Positions 18,512 to 28,682 of a stretch of DNA of 64,000 nt are shown in pieces. Under the pieces are notes generated by a model. It ran no database searches. It was given only the letters and a program-made list of their open reading frames with translations, and was not told where the DNA came from. The position numbers were made by a program, and so were the translations under genes. Location: assembly GCA_046050465.1 (NCBI GenBank), contig JBJOPS010000050.1, forward strand, positions 1 through 64,000. Direction: 5' to 3'. The stretch's first letter is position 1. The number at the start of each line of letters is the position of its first letter. The DNA comes from Egaibacter sp046050465. GTDB lineage: Bacteria > Pseudomonadota > Gammaproteobacteria > Burkholderiales > Burkholderiaceae_C.

Positions 18512-19054
18512 ATGTTTGAAGTTCTCGTCTATGTTTACGAAAACTATTGGAGGGGTGACGCATGCCCCGAGTGGGAACACCTTAAACGTAAACTCAACGC
18601 TGCGGGCTTTGAATCCCACGAAATTCAAGAAGCCCTGACCTGGCTCAACGGCTTGAATATGGTGACCAAAAGCTCACAAATTGAGGAGTCCGGGCCTGGG
18701 GTCGGCCGCAACCAGAATGTTGGAAGGTTGCCACCATTTCAATCACCGGCAACCACCACCCCTGGCAACCAGTCCCTTCAATCGTCAACAGGCATTCGTG
18801 TCTATGCGGCTGCCGAGCAGGACCATCTGAGTTGCGAGTGCCTGGGTTTTTTGACGTTTCTGGAATCGGCTGGTGTGTTGTCTGCCGGCATGCGGGAGAT
18901 CGTCATCGACCGTGCCATGGCAGCACCTGGCAAACCGGTATCTCTGGATGATCTGAAAATCATCATCCTGATGGTTTACTGGGGCTTCGGGGAAGAACCT
19001 GATGTGCTGGTTCTCGACGAGTTGTGCGCCCCGACAGATCGTGTTGCCCATTAA
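18512..19054 (+). CDS. smg: Smg-family protein (DUF494)
   Basis: Conserved protein of unknown biochemical role, regularly found beside dprA. The protein is 180 aa; the family is usually nearer 155. The N-terminus (MFEVLVYVYENYW...KLNAAGFESHEIQEALTWL) and the C-terminal half (LDDLKIIILMVYWGFGEEPDVLVLDEL) match the family. The extra length is a Pro/Gly/Thr-rich stretch at about residues 60-90 (GRNQNVGRLPPFQSPATTTP) that looks like a disordered linker. It starts 78 nt after dprA. A DNA topoisomerase gene often follows in relatives; here the next gene is the convergent DUF1631 gene. Confidence 0.9.
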   Translation: MFEVLVYVYENYWRGDACPEWEHLKRKLNAAGFESHEIQEALTWLNGLNMVTKSSQIEESGPGVGRNQNVGRLPPFQSPATTTPGNQSLQSSTGIRVYAAAEQDHLSCECLGFLTFLESAGVLSAGMREIVIDRAMAAPGKPVSLDDLKIIILMVYWGFGEEPDVLVLDELCAPTDRVAH

Positions 19055-19087
19055 CCGATTGCGTATGCACCTCTGGCTGGAGTCGGC

Positions 19088-21499
19088 TCAGCCCAGCAAG
19101 CGCTCGGGGTTGGCTTCAAGTTTGGCCAGCGCATCGCGCGTTGCACGCACTGTCAGCGTTTCCTCTTCCTGTGGCAACAACAACCCAGCCTGCAGATATG
19201 CGCCCAAGCGCCCAGCCTGAATCAAGTAGCTGTGGCCATCGCCAGAGGCAAACAAGTTCAAATGTTTGCGCTCACTACGCCAGGCAAACTGGACCTCCCG
19301 AATCTGCCCATTGTGGTCCAGCGTGAACCACGATCCCAACTGCAATTCCTGCGCCCACGCCTGCATAGCCGTCGTTGGCTTGGAGCCACCGTCAGCCACC
19401 ACCGCAATTTTGGATGCATCAATGCCGAGCATCAGTTCAATACTTTCGGCATCCAGTGGCAGGTCGCCCATGCCATCCTCGGATACAAAATCTTCCAGAT
19501 TGGCCAGACGTTCAGCCATGGCATCAATCTGGGCTTGTGGAATAGCTTGCGTTTTAGACAAAAAGGCATCGGCCAGCGTATCGCTGATGGTCTTGATGTG
19601 GGTGTCCTGATCGACCTGCACCAGGCCCAACAGCGTCATCCCGGCACGCAAACGCTGCAGCAGCCTGGGCAGATCCTGAATCACCTTGGCGCGATCGTTG
19701 CGATTGGGTTTGGCACTGGCAGCCCAGACCAGATCGGTAGATGATTTTTTAAGATCCAGGGTTTCCGCATGCTGTGGCCCGTTGCGAACCGCAGCCATGG
19801 CCAACACTTCAGCCCAAACCTTGAACAAAAAGGTACGAACCTCCTCACGTACTGGAATATCCTTGAGCATGTTTCGCATCTCAATGGTGTACTGGATGGT
19901 TAACGTCTCCCGCTGCTCAACCTGCTGCGCCACACCAACTACTTTTTGTGCATTGGATTTTTCGGTCAGGAATTTAGCCAGGAATTTTTGAAATTCGTCG
20001 TATACCAATTGGTATACGCGTTTGCCCGTCTCCGGATACTGCTCAATCACCTGAACAATGCGCTTGATCTCCAGTTCCAGAGCACCGCCCTGGATATTGG
20101 CAGTATCGAAACCCATCACGCATGAGCCCATGCGGTCAATCAGTTGTCGTGCCGGGTGATTCAAGGTCCCAAAAAAATCTGGCTCAGCCAGGGCAACGCG
20201 CAAAACAGGCATTTGCAGACGGGCAAACCAGACACGAATACCCGGTGGAATGCGTTCTTCCTGCAAAATGGCCTGAAACATCAGCGCCACAATTTCAATC
20301 GTGGCTTTTTCACTCTTGGTTTCAGCCTTTTTCTTGAGCTCGACAGTCTGCTCGCGCAGTTGGCCCGCTACCCGTGCAACACCAGCCGGACTGTAGTCCT
20401 CCATGACAGTGCCGCTGCCAGAGACCACCTCATTGCCAAAACCACCAGCTGGTGGCCTGACCGCCATCGCTGCTGCCAACCTGGGCGATGCAGGTTCGAA
20501 TCGGGTTGCCTCAAAGTCAGTACCCGCCCCACCCACAAGGAGACGTTTGAGCTGACCCACAACCCCGAGCGCACGACTACGGGCCCGGGCAAGCGGGGTA
20601 GCTGATGTCAGCATGCGGGTTTCTTCGTTGGCCCCATACACAGAGGGTCGCCCGCTTGGCGACTGAGACAGGCCGCTGGGGCGCGACCCTGCACCTGGTG
20701 GTTGCGCCCCCCCCTCCCCTCGATCACCGCCGCCCCAGCCCAATCGCCCACCAAACGCAGCAAGGCCACTGGCTGCGTAGCCGCCAGTCGCTGGCGACTG
20801 CTCCAAGTCGCCATTTTGAGACCTGGATGCTCCGCTGCTACGCCCTTTTGCCGACCACTTGATCCGGTCTTTCAGGTCAATGGTTGGCATGATGCCCTGA
20901 TTGATCAAGTACTCGTTGCATTTCACATATGCAGCAGGCAAGCGTTCGGCCAGGACACGCTGCGCCACATCGGTCACCAGGAGCCAGGAGTCCTTCGGCA
21001 TGCCAACACTAACCCAGCGCTCTACCATTGCCAAAACAAGTACGTCCGGGCGCAGTATGTCCTGAGGACTCAGCTCGTCAGTACCCTCCAGGAAAAGGGT
21101 GCGCACGCGAAGATCTTCGAACGACTCGCTCACTTTGTCACGGATACCCAGCACAATGCGCGAAGCCATGATCTTGTTGTCAGCCACATCCTCGCCCACC
21201 AACTGCAGTCCCGTCATTTCCAGCCTGTCTTTGGGCCTCACCAACGCCGGGCGCAGGGCATTCTGCCAGTCAGTCAAAGTACCATCCTGCCAGGCTGAAC
21301 GAAGGCGTTGATAAAACGTCCAGGCATCGCGTCGTGTTTGCATTTCACGCGACGGCGCAGCCTCATTCATCAACGCAGTCAGTCGGCCCTCTACTGCGGC
21401 ACTGATCTCCACCATGGCACGGCCGGCTTCGCGCACCAGGCGCGCACGCGCCTCATGTGCGTATTCGTCCCGTTGAGCAAAATTTGAGGTGGTGGTCAT
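19088..21499 (-). CDS. DUF1631 family protein
   Basis: An 803-aa cytoplasmic protein of the DUF1631 family, common in beta- and gammaproteobacteria and of unknown function. The N-terminal region (about 1-210) and the long helical part (about 370-690) are family-like. Between them lies a Gly/Ser-rich, low-complexity linker (about 215-300, with GGRLGWGGGDRGEGG). The last 110 residues (GSWFTLDHNGQIREVQFAW...SYLIQAGRLGAYLQAGLL) look like a small beta-barrel resembling a PilZ fold, an impression only. No membrane segment or signal peptide. It is convergent with smg and 12 nt from the secF stop codon's side, so it may be read from its own promoter. Confidence 0.85.
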   Translation of the reverse strand: MTTTSNFAQRDEYAHEARARLVREAGRAMVEISAAVEGRLTALMNEAAPSREMQTRRDAWTFYQRLRSAWQDGTLTDWQNALRPALVRPKDRLEMTGLQLVGEDVADNKIMASRIVLGIRDKVSESFEDLRVRTLFLEGTDELSPQDILRPDVLVLAMVERWVSVGMPKDSWLLVTDVAQRVLAERLPAAYVKCNEYLINQGIMPTIDLKDRIKWSAKGRSSGASRSQNGDLEQSPATGGYAASGLAAFGGRLGWGGGDRGEGGAQPPGAGSRPSGLSQSPSGRPSVYGANEETRMLTSATPLARARSRALGVVGQLKRLLVGGAGTDFEATRFEPASPRLAAAMAVRPPAGGFGNEVVSGSGTVMEDYSPAGVARVAGQLREQTVELKKKAETKSEKATIEIVALMFQAILQEERIPPGIRVWFARLQMPVLRVALAEPDFFGTLNHPARQLIDRMGSCVMGFDTANIQGGALELEIKRIVQVIEQYPETGKRVYQLVYDEFQKFLAKFLTEKSNAQKVVGVAQQVEQRETLTIQYTIEMRNMLKDIPVREEVRTFLFKVWAEVLAMAAVRNGPQHAETLDLKKSSTDLVWAASAKPNRNDRAKVIQDLPRLLQRLRAGMTLLGLVQVDQDTHIKTISDTLADAFLSKTQAIPQAQIDAMAERLANLEDFVSEDGMGDLPLDAESIELMLGIDASKIAVVADGGSKPTTAMQAWAQELQLGSWFTLDHNGQIREVQFAWRSERKHLNLFASGDGHSYLIQAGRLGAYLQAGLLLPQEEETLTVRATRDALAKLEANPERLLG

Positions 21500-21511
21500 G
21501 AGCGAGTCTTC

Positions 21512-22468
21512 TCAGACTGTAGCACCCGCATTCGGGTCGTTCGGATCATTGCTCTTCGAACCTGCTCCACTTTTAATCAGATCCTCGCGCTTGATACCGA
21601 GCCACATGGCAATGGCGGCACCTACAAACACCGATGAGTAAATGCCAAAACAAATACCGATGGTGAGCGCTAACGCAAAGTAATACAGGGTTGGACCGCC
21701 AAAAAGCAACATAGACAAAACCATGATCTGTGTGGAACCGTGCGTAATGATAGTACGGCTAATGGTCGAAGTAATGGCATTGTCGATGATCTCGACCGTG
21801 TTCATCTTGCGAAAACGCCGGAAGTTCTCCCGAATTCTGTCAAATATGACCACAGATTCGTTCACCGAGTATCCCAGCACCGCCAGCACCGCTGCCAACA
21901 CGGGTAGCGAGAACTCCCACTGAAAGAATGCAAAAAAGCCCAGAATGATGATCACATCGTGCAAATTGGCAATGATGGCTGCCACTGCAAACTTCCACTC
22001 AAACCGGATAGCCAGGTAAATCATGATGCCGACCACTACCATGCCCAGCGCCTTGAGGCCATCCACCGCCAGCTCCTCGCCTACCTGTGGACCGACAAAC
22101 TCGGAACGGCGCAAAACGGCATCCGGATCAGCCTGCTTCAAGGCGGTCAGGGCGGCCTCGCTTTGCTGCGCCGAATTCACCCCTTTTTTGGCCGGCAGCC
22201 GAATCATCACATCCCGGGAAGTACCGAAATTCTGTACCTGAACATCGGTATAACCCAGCCCCGAGATGACCCCGCGTATCTTGCCGACGTCAGCCGCCTG
22301 TGAATAACCCACCTCCATGACCGTGCCACCAGTGAACTCCACTGACAGGTGCAGGCCCCGGCTGAACAGGAAAAACACAGCCAGAAGGAAAGTCACCAGC
22401 GACACCACATTCAGCACCAGCGCGTGGCGCATGAACGGAATGTCTTTTCGGATTTTGAAAAATTCCAT
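21512..22468 (-). CDS. secF: Protein translocase subunit SecF
   Basis: Partner of SecD in the SecDF complex, which uses the proton gradient to pull secreted proteins out of the SecYEG channel. The protein is 318 aa. It has an N-terminal helix, a short periplasmic domain (SVEFTGGTVMEVGY) and five further membrane helices. The conserved LAVLGYSVNESVVIFDRIREN and GGPTLYYFALALTIGICFGIYSSVFVGA segments are present. It starts 9 nt after secD, in the order yajC-secD-secF on the minus strand. Confidence 0.96.
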   Translation of the reverse strand: MEFFKIRKDIPFMRHALVLNVVSLVTFLLAVFFLFSRGLHLSVEFTGGTVMEVGYSQAADVGKIRGVISGLGYTDVQVQNFGTSRDVMIRLPAKKGVNSAQQSEAALTALKQADPDAVLRRSEFVGPQVGEELAVDGLKALGMVVVGIMIYLAIRFEWKFAVAAIIANLHDVIIILGFFAFFQWEFSLPVLAAVLAVLGYSVNESVVIFDRIRENFRRFRKMNTVEIIDNAITSTISRTIITHGSTQIMVLSMLLFGGPTLYYFALALTIGICFGIYSSVFVGAAIAMWLGIKREDLIKSGAGSKSNDPNDPNAGATV

Positions 22469-22477
22469 CGTCTTTCC

Positions 22478-24358
22478 CTATTCGGCCTTGGTCACTGCGG
22501 TGCCCGCATCGGGACGCCACACCGTTCCAATGGACACGCCTTTGAGCTTCTTCTGACGGCCGTACCAGAAATTGACCAGTCCACGCGAGAAAAACACCGC
22601 CGAGAACATACTGGTCAGGATGCCAATACAGTGCACCACGGCAAAGCCGCGAACCGGCCCCGAGCCAAAAATCAGCAGGGCCACACCCGCAATCAACGTC
22701 GTGACATTGGAGTCCAGAATGGTGCCCCAGGCCCGGTCATAACCTGCGTTGATGGCGGCCTGCGGCGAGGCGCCGTTGCGCAGCTCTTCCCGCACCCGCT
22801 CATTGATGAGCACATTGGAGTCGATCGCCATACCCAGCGCCAGTGCCATGGCGGCCATGCCAGGCAGAGTTAACGTGGCTTGCAGCATGGACAGCACCGC
22901 CACCAGCAACAACAGGTTCACACCCAGCGCAATGCCTGAGAACAGGCCGAACATCATGTAATACACACACATGAACGCTACGATCACCAGGAAACCCCAA
23001 GTCACGCTGTTAAAGCCCTTGGCAATGTTTTCGGCGCCAAGGCTGGGGCCAATGGTGCGTTCCTCAATGATTTCCATGGGCGCGGCCAGCGAGCCTGCGC
23101 GCAGCAGCAAAGCGAGGTCACTCGCCTCAGTCACCGTCATCGAGCCGGAAATCTGGAAACGGTTACCCAGTTCACCCTGAATCACCGGCGCCGTCAGTAC
23201 CTCGCCCCTGCCTTTTTCGAACAGCAGGATCGCCATGCGTTTTTTCAGGTTTTCACGGCTGGTATCGCGCATGATGCGACCGCCCTTGGCGTCCACCGTC
23301 AAGTCCACTTTCGGTTGCTGGTCCTGGGAATCAAAGCCGGGCTGGGCATCAGTCAGGTTTTCACCGGTGATGATGACCTGCTTCTTGACAATGACGGACT
23401 GGCCATTGCGCTCCTTGAAGCGCTCCATGCCAAACGGAACCGGCCCGGTGTCGCTTTCTGCTGCACGCGCCTCGGCACTGTCATCCACCAGGCGCATTTC
23501 CAGCGTGGCGGTACGGCCCAGAATATCCTTGGCCTTGGCTGTGTCCTGCACGCCAGGCAATTGCACCACGATGCGGTCCGGCCCCTGCTGCTGAATCACC
23601 GGCTCGGCCACACCCAGCTCATTGATCCGGTTGTGCAGCGTCACCATGTTTTGCTTGACAGCCTGCTCCTGCACCAAACGGGCCGCCACCGGCTTGATGG
23701 TGGCAGTCAGTTTGTATTCCGTGCCGTCTGGTGCGTCCACGTACTGCAGATCGGCAAACTGGTCAGCCAGCACGGCTTTCGCAGCTTCCAGCGTCTGGGA
23801 ATCCCGCACACGCAGCTCAATGGCCTGTCCGTTGCGGCTGATTCCGCCATGCCGGACGTTTTTTTCGCGCAGTGCGGAGCGCAAGTCACCCGCCAGGCTT
23901 TCTGCCTTTTTGGTCAGCGCAGCCTGCATGTCCACCTGCAGCATGAAGTGCACGCCACCGCGCAGATCCAGCCCCAGGTACATGGGCGCAGCACCCATCG
24001 CCGACAGCCAGGCTGGCGAGCGCGACAGCAGGTTCAGTGCCACCACATAGCCGGGGTCGGTCACGTCGGGAATCAGGGTTTTCTGGATTGCGTCCTTGGC
24101 TTTCAGCTGGACATCGGTGGAAGCAAATCGCGCCTTGATGGAGTTGCCGTCAAAGGTGATGGCATCAGGCGCAATACCCGCAGCTTTCAGTGCTTCCTCC
24201 ACCTTTGCCTGGGTGGCGAGATCAACCTTGACGCTGGACTTGCCAGCGGAGACCTGCACAGCAGGCGCTTCACCAAAGAGATTGGGCAGGGTGTAGAGCA
24301 CCCCGACCAGTAGCGCGATCACCAGGATCACGTACTTCCAGACCGGATATCGGTTCAT
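22478..24358 (-). CDS. secD: Protein translocase subunit SecD
   Basis: 626-aa inner-membrane protein. The signature LGLDLRGGVHFMLQVD is near residue 120, a large periplasmic P1 domain follows, and the C-terminal RND-type helices include MALALGMAIDSNVLINERVREE and FGSGPVRGFAVVHCIGILTSM. The ATG at 24358 (MNRYPVWKYVILVIALLVGVLY) starts directly at the first membrane helix; a longer frame to 24457 adds 33 basic residues not seen in SecD. It lies 25 nt downstream of yajC. Confidence 0.96.
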   Translation of the reverse strand: MNRYPVWKYVILVIALLVGVLYTLPNLFGEAPAVQVSAGKSSVKVDLATQAKVEEALKAAGIAPDAITFDGNSIKARFASTDVQLKAKDAIQKTLIPDVTDPGYVVALNLLSRSPAWLSAMGAAPMYLGLDLRGGVHFMLQVDMQAALTKKAESLAGDLRSALREKNVRHGGISRNGQAIELRVRDSQTLEAAKAVLADQFADLQYVDAPDGTEYKLTATIKPVAARLVQEQAVKQNMVTLHNRINELGVAEPVIQQQGPDRIVVQLPGVQDTAKAKDILGRTATLEMRLVDDSAEARAAESDTGPVPFGMERFKERNGQSVIVKKQVIITGENLTDAQPGFDSQDQQPKVDLTVDAKGGRIMRDTSRENLKKRMAILLFEKGRGEVLTAPVIQGELGNRFQISGSMTVTEASDLALLLRAGSLAAPMEIIEERTIGPSLGAENIAKGFNSVTWGFLVIVAFMCVYYMMFGLFSGIALGVNLLLLVAVLSMLQATLTLPGMAAMALALGMAIDSNVLINERVREELRNGASPQAAINAGYDRAWGTILDSNVTTLIAGVALLIFGSGPVRGFAVVHCIGILTSMFSAVFFSRGLVNFWYGRQKKLKGVSIGTVWRPDAGTAVTKAE

Positions 24359-24383
24359 GTTCGCGCTGGTTATTCGTTTATCT

Positions 24384-24725
24384 TTACTTGATCGTGCCCT
24401 TGGGCAATACCTGCACCACAGCGGCACGCTGGATCTGGGCTTCCACACCCGGCGCAATCTCGACGCTCAGGTAGTTGTCACCCATTTTGGAAACCTTGCC
24501 CAGCATGCCACCGCCCATCACCACCTCGTCACCTTTGGCCAGCGCATCGATCATGGCACGATGCTCTTTTTGCTTCTTCATCTGGGGACGGATCATCACA
24601 AAATAAAGCACAACAAACATGAGCACCAGCGGCAACATGCTGCTGAGGCTGGAGAGCATGTCCCCCCCTGCGGCTGCAGGAGCGGTTTGGGCATAAGCTG
24701 AAGAAATAAACACAGATAACTCCAC
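24384..24725 (-). CDS. yajC: Preprotein translocase subunit YajC
   Basis: A 113-aa single-span membrane protein that associates with SecDF. After a short N-terminal segment (AYAQTAPAAAGGDMLSSLSS) comes the membrane helix MLPLVLMFVVLYFVMIRPQ, then the basic KKQKEHRAMIDALAKGDEVV stretch and a small soluble domain (GGMLGKVSKMGDNYLSVEIAPG), all standard for YajC. It is the first gene of yajC-secD-secF. The tgt and queA genes that usually precede it are absent; a 110-nt gap separates it from the oxidoreductase gene upstream. Confidence 0.96.
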   Translation of the reverse strand: MELSVFISSAYAQTAPAAAGGDMLSSLSSMLPLVLMFVVLYFVMIRPQMKKQKEHRAMIDALAKGDEVVMGGGMLGKVSKMGDNYLSVEIAPGVEAQIQRAAVVQVLPKGTIK

Positions 24726-24835
24726 AACAACAGTTAATTGGACCTCTCAGGCGCGCCAAAGCGGCATCCAGGCGATAGCCTTGCATTGTATGCGGCGCTA
24801 TTGCAAGCCACTGGGTGGCAATCCCGCACCCGATT

Positions 24836-27800
24836 TCAGGCCGTCTTTTTGACCGCCTCGGGACTGCGCCATTGCGCCATCAACCCCTGCCACTGCAGAC
24901 GAGCCGCTTTCAGGTTGCGCTCCTTGACGTGCCCATAACCCTTGATCTGCTCGGGAATTCGGGCAATCTCAAGCCCAGTGGCGTGATTGATGGCATTCAG
25001 TGATGCCAGCACCTCTTCCACGCTGTCCTTGTATTCACCGATCAGCGCACGCTCGATGCGCCGCTCTTCGGTTTTGCCAAAGATGTCCAGCGCCGTGCCG
25101 CGCAACCCCTTCAGCCTGGCCAGCAACCTGAACCCGGTCAGCATCCAGGAACCAAAAGACTGCTTGACCAGTTCACCCTTGTCGTTTTTCTTCGCCATGA
25201 TGGGCGGGGCCAGGTGGTAATTCAGCTTGAAGTCGCCTTCGAACATGGCATTGACTTTGCCCAGGAACGCCGTGTCGGTGTGCAGCCGCGCCACTTCGTA
25301 TTCATCCTTGTAGGCCATCAGCTTGAACAGGTACCGCGCCACGGATTCAGTCAGCGTGGTCTTGTTCAACGGCGCTTCTGCAGCCCGCACCCGGTTCACA
25401 AACGCCTCATAGGTTTTGGCATACGCAACGTTCTGGTAGCCGGTGAGGAACTCGACCCGGCGCGCAATCACGGTCTCCAGCGTCTCGCGCTGTTTGAACT
25501 CCACCACCTGCGCTGGGGCCATCTGCTTCTCTACCGACGCCCAGTCGTGCGCTGCGCGGCGACCCCATTCAAAGGCGGTCTTGTTCTGCTCCACGGCCAC
25601 AGCGTTCAGCTCAATCGCCCGCATAAGCGAGTCACGCGACAGCGGCACCCAGCCCTTTTGCCAGGCGTAACCCAGCATCATGGGATTGGTATAAATGCTG
25701 TCGCCCATCAGGCGGGTAGCAGCACCATCTGCATCAAACGCACCCACACCGTCTTCGCCGACGGTCTGCACAATCTCGGCCACGCAGGCTTCGGACGGAT
25801 TGGCCCAGTTGGCGTTGCGCACAAACGCTGCCGTGGGTGTGCCATGCGAGTTGATGGCCACGTGTGTGCGGCCCGCGCGCATGCGTTGCGTGGTTTCTTT
25901 CGACACGGTCACCAGCGGGTCGCAACCAATGATCAGGTCGGCCGCGGCCATGCTCACACGCGTGGTGCGGATGTGCTCCTGCGTGTCGGCAATCAGCACA
26001 TGGCTCCAGGTGGCGCCGCCCTTTTGCGCCAGACCACCTGCGTCCTGCGTGACGATGCCCTTGCCTTCAATATGCGCTGCCGTCCCCAGCAACTGGCCGA
26101 TGGTGATGACCCCCGTGCCACCCACCCCTGCCACCACGATACCCCAGACGTTGCCGCTGGCAGCGTGCATGGGCAACATCACCGGCTCCGGCAAAGCCTC
26201 CAGCTCGAACGGCGACGCAGCCCTACCCTTGGCCTTTTTCTTGAGCTGGCCACCTTCGACCGTGACGAAGCTCGGGCAAAAGCCTTTGGTGCAGGAATAG
26301 TCCTTGTTGCAGGTGCTCTGGTTGATGGTGCGCTTGCGGCCAAATTCGGTCTCCAGCGGCTCCACGCTGAGGCAATTGCTCTGCACGCTGCAGTCGCCAC
26401 AGCCTTCACACACCAGCTCGTTGATGACCACACGTTTGGCCGGGTCCACCATCGTTCCGCGTTTGCGGCGGCGGCGTTTCTCCGTGGCACAGGTCTGGTC
26501 GTAAATGATGACGGTCGTGCCCTTGATTTCGCGGAACGCGCGCTGAATGACGTCCAGCGAGTCACGGTGTTCAATCGTGATGCCGTCAGGTAGACCTTTG
26601 ACCGCGTCGTACTTCTCCGGCTCATCGGTCACGATGGTGATCTTCGCCGCACCCTCGGCCCGCATGCTCTGCGCAATCTGCACCACGCTGTGGCCTTCGG
26701 GCCGCTCACCGACCTGCTGGCCACCCGTCATGGCCACCGCGTCGTTATAAAGAATCTTGTAGGTGATGTTCACGCCCGCAGCAATGCTCTGGCGCACGGC
26801 CAGGGAGCCGCTGTGAAAGTAAGTGCCGTCACCCATGTTCGCAAAAATGTGCTGGTCTGTCGTGAACGGCGCCTGGCCCACCCATGGCACACCCTCACCG
26901 CCCATCTGCGTGAAGCCAATGGTGCTGCGATCCATCCAGGTGGCCATGAAGTGGCAGCCAATGCCAGCCATGGCGCGCGAGCCTTCCGGCACTTTGGTGG
27001 ACGTGTTGTGCGGACAGCCTGAGCAAAACCAGGGCTGGCGGTCCGCGCCCTGCACGCCAACGCCCTGCACGCCGCGTACCTCGATGGCTTTCATCGACTG
27101 TTCTTTGGCTTGCAAAATGGCCAGTTGTGCGTCAATGCGGGCGGCCATGTCGCCGTCCACCCCCATTTTTTTGACGCGCTGGGCAATGGCCCTGGCAATC
27201 AGCGCGGGCGAGAGGTCGGCATTAGCGCGCAGCAGCGTATGGGCCGACGGGTTGGCCAACGACCACTCACCGCCACTGAAATCACCCTCCACTTCGCCAA
27301 ACTTGCCCAGCACATTGGGCCGCACGTCAGCACGCCAGTTGTACAGCTCCTCCTTCAACTGGTACTCAATGACCTGACGCTTCTCTTCGATCACCAGAAT
27401 CTCTTGCAGGCCGGTGGCGAATTCACGGGTCAGCTGCGCCTCCAGCGGCCACACCACGCCCACCTTGTGCACGCGAATGCCGAGCTGGCGGCAGGCATCG
27501 TCGTCCAGCCCCAGATCGACCAGCGCCTGGCGCGTGTCGTTCCAGGCCTTGCCGCTGGCGATCAAGCCCAGTCGGTCATGCTTCGTTTCAACCGCGTTGT
27601 AGTTCAGCTTGTTGGCGCGGATGTAGGCCAGCGCGGCGTACCACTTGGTGTCGAACAGGCGGGCCTCCTGATCCAGTGCATGGTCGGGCCAGCGGATGTG
27701 CACGCCACCGGGCGGCATCTGAAAATCAGTCGGGATCTTGATCTGCACACGTTCGGGGTCAATCATTGCGGTGGCGCTGGACTCCACAATTTCCTGAATC

Positions 27801-28438
27801 GTCTTCATGCCCGCCCACACGCCCGAGAAACGGCTCATGGCAAAGGCGTGAATGCCCAGGTCCAGGATTTCCTGCACCGTCGCCGGGAAGAACACCGGAA
27901 AGCCGCACGCCTTGAAGATGTGGTCACTCTGATGCGCGGCGGTGGAGCTTTTGGAAATATGGTCATCGCCCGCCACCGCAATCACGCCGCCCCACGGCGT
28001 GGTGCCCGCCATGTTGGCGTGTTTGAACACGTCCGAGCAGCGGTCCACGCCCGGCCCCTTGCCGTACCAGATGCCAAACACACCGTCGAATTTATTGGTG
28101 CCCGGGGGCGAGAAGCCCAATTGCTGCGTGCCCCACAAGGCGGTGGCGGCCAGCTCTTCGTTCACGCCCGGCTGGAACACGATGTTCTGCGCCTTGAGGT
28201 ATTTTTCGGCTTTCCACAGCGCCTGGTCATAACCACCCAACGGCGAGCCGCGATACCCGCTGATGAAACCCGCCGTGTTTTTGCCCTGCAACTGGTCACG
28301 CAGGCGCTGCAGCATGGGCAGCTTCACCAGCGCCTGCACGCCGCTCATGAAGGCACGGCCATAGTCCAGCGAATATTTGTCATCCAGCGTGACGGTTTCC
28401 AGCGCTTTGCGGATGTGCTCGGGTAGCGGTGCGTTCAT
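24836..28438 (-). CDS. Indolepyruvate ferredoxin oxidoreductase, fused large form
   Basis: A 1200-aa thiamine-diphosphate enzyme that oxidatively decarboxylates aryl or branched 2-oxo acids to acyl-CoA with ferredoxin as acceptor, serving amino-acid breakdown. Domain order: N-terminal pyrimidine-type domain (SGYRGSPLGGYDQALWKAEK), TPP-binding domain (ANMGDGTYFHSG, about 530-620), a cysteine-rich iron-sulphur segment (CEGCGDCSVQSNC near 675-690 and CNKDYSCTKGFCPS), then the gamma domain with GVGGTGVITIGQLLG and a C-terminal extension. Alpha, beta and gamma functions are in one chain, as in other Proteobacteria. It is a single gene with no ferredoxin gene beside it. Substrate preference cannot be read from sequence. 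Confidence 0.92.
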   Translation of the reverse strand: MNAPLPEHIRKALETVTLDDKYSLDYGRAFMSGVQALVKLPMLQRLRDQLQGKNTAGFISGYRGSPLGGYDQALWKAEKYLKAQNIVFQPGVNEELAATALWGTQQLGFSPPGTNKFDGVFGIWYGKGPGVDRCSDVFKHANMAGTTPWGGVIAVAGDDHISKSSTAAHQSDHIFKACGFPVFFPATVQEILDLGIHAFAMSRFSGVWAGMKTIQEIVESSATAMIDPERVQIKIPTDFQMPPGGVHIRWPDHALDQEARLFDTKWYAALAYIRANKLNYNAVETKHDRLGLIASGKAWNDTRQALVDLGLDDDACRQLGIRVHKVGVVWPLEAQLTREFATGLQEILVIEEKRQVIEYQLKEELYNWRADVRPNVLGKFGEVEGDFSGGEWSLANPSAHTLLRANADLSPALIARAIAQRVKKMGVDGDMAARIDAQLAILQAKEQSMKAIEVRGVQGVGVQGADRQPWFCSGCPHNTSTKVPEGSRAMAGIGCHFMATWMDRSTIGFTQMGGEGVPWVGQAPFTTDQHIFANMGDGTYFHSGSLAVRQSIAAGVNITYKILYNDAVAMTGGQQVGERPEGHSVVQIAQSMRAEGAAKITIVTDEPEKYDAVKGLPDGITIEHRDSLDVIQRAFREIKGTTVIIYDQTCATEKRRRRKRGTMVDPAKRVVINELVCEGCGDCSVQSNCLSVEPLETEFGRKRTINQSTCNKDYSCTKGFCPSFVTVEGGQLKKKAKGRAASPFELEALPEPVMLPMHAASGNVWGIVVAGVGGTGVITIGQLLGTAAHIEGKGIVTQDAGGLAQKGGATWSHVLIADTQEHIRTTRVSMAAADLIIGCDPLVTVSKETTQRMRAGRTHVAINSHGTPTAAFVRNANWANPSEACVAEIVQTVGEDGVGAFDADGAATRLMGDSIYTNPMMLGYAWQKGWVPLSRDSLMRAIELNAVAVEQNKTAFEWGRRAAHDWASVEKQMAPAQVVEFKQRETLETVIARRVEFLTGYQNVAYAKTYEAFVNRVRAAEAPLNKTTLTESVARYLFKLMAYKDEYEVARLHTDTAFLGKVNAMFEGDFKLNYHLAPPIMAKKNDKGELVKQSFGSWMLTGFRLLARLKGLRGTALDIFGKTEERRIERALIGEYKDSVEEVLASLNAINHATGLEIARIPEQIKGYGHVKERNLKAARLQWQGLMAQWRSPEAVKKTA

Positions 28439-28682
28439 GGGCGAAGGTTCTCCGGAATGTGACGAAAACCGCCTCGTGAGCGGTCAAAAACGATCAGCAA
28501 CTTAGGTGAGGCTGCCTCTCTATCTGCAGGGAAAGTGTATGCGTGCGGCGCTGATATGTCTTTGCTTTCTTTGCCCGATTAACGCTTGTTCGAGAAAGAA
28601 TCTTGCGCGAAAATTCCCGCAATCCATTGTCGCCGGGGTCGCTGGGGCAGGTGGGTTTGAAAATCCGGGACGGAGGTAAGTC

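Noticed and set aside
24836..28438. Long plus-strand frames (25214-26593 and 27110-28426) opposite the oxidoreductase gene
   Set aside because: The minus-strand protein is clearly conserved over its whole length; the plus-strand frames are shadows of its third-position GC.
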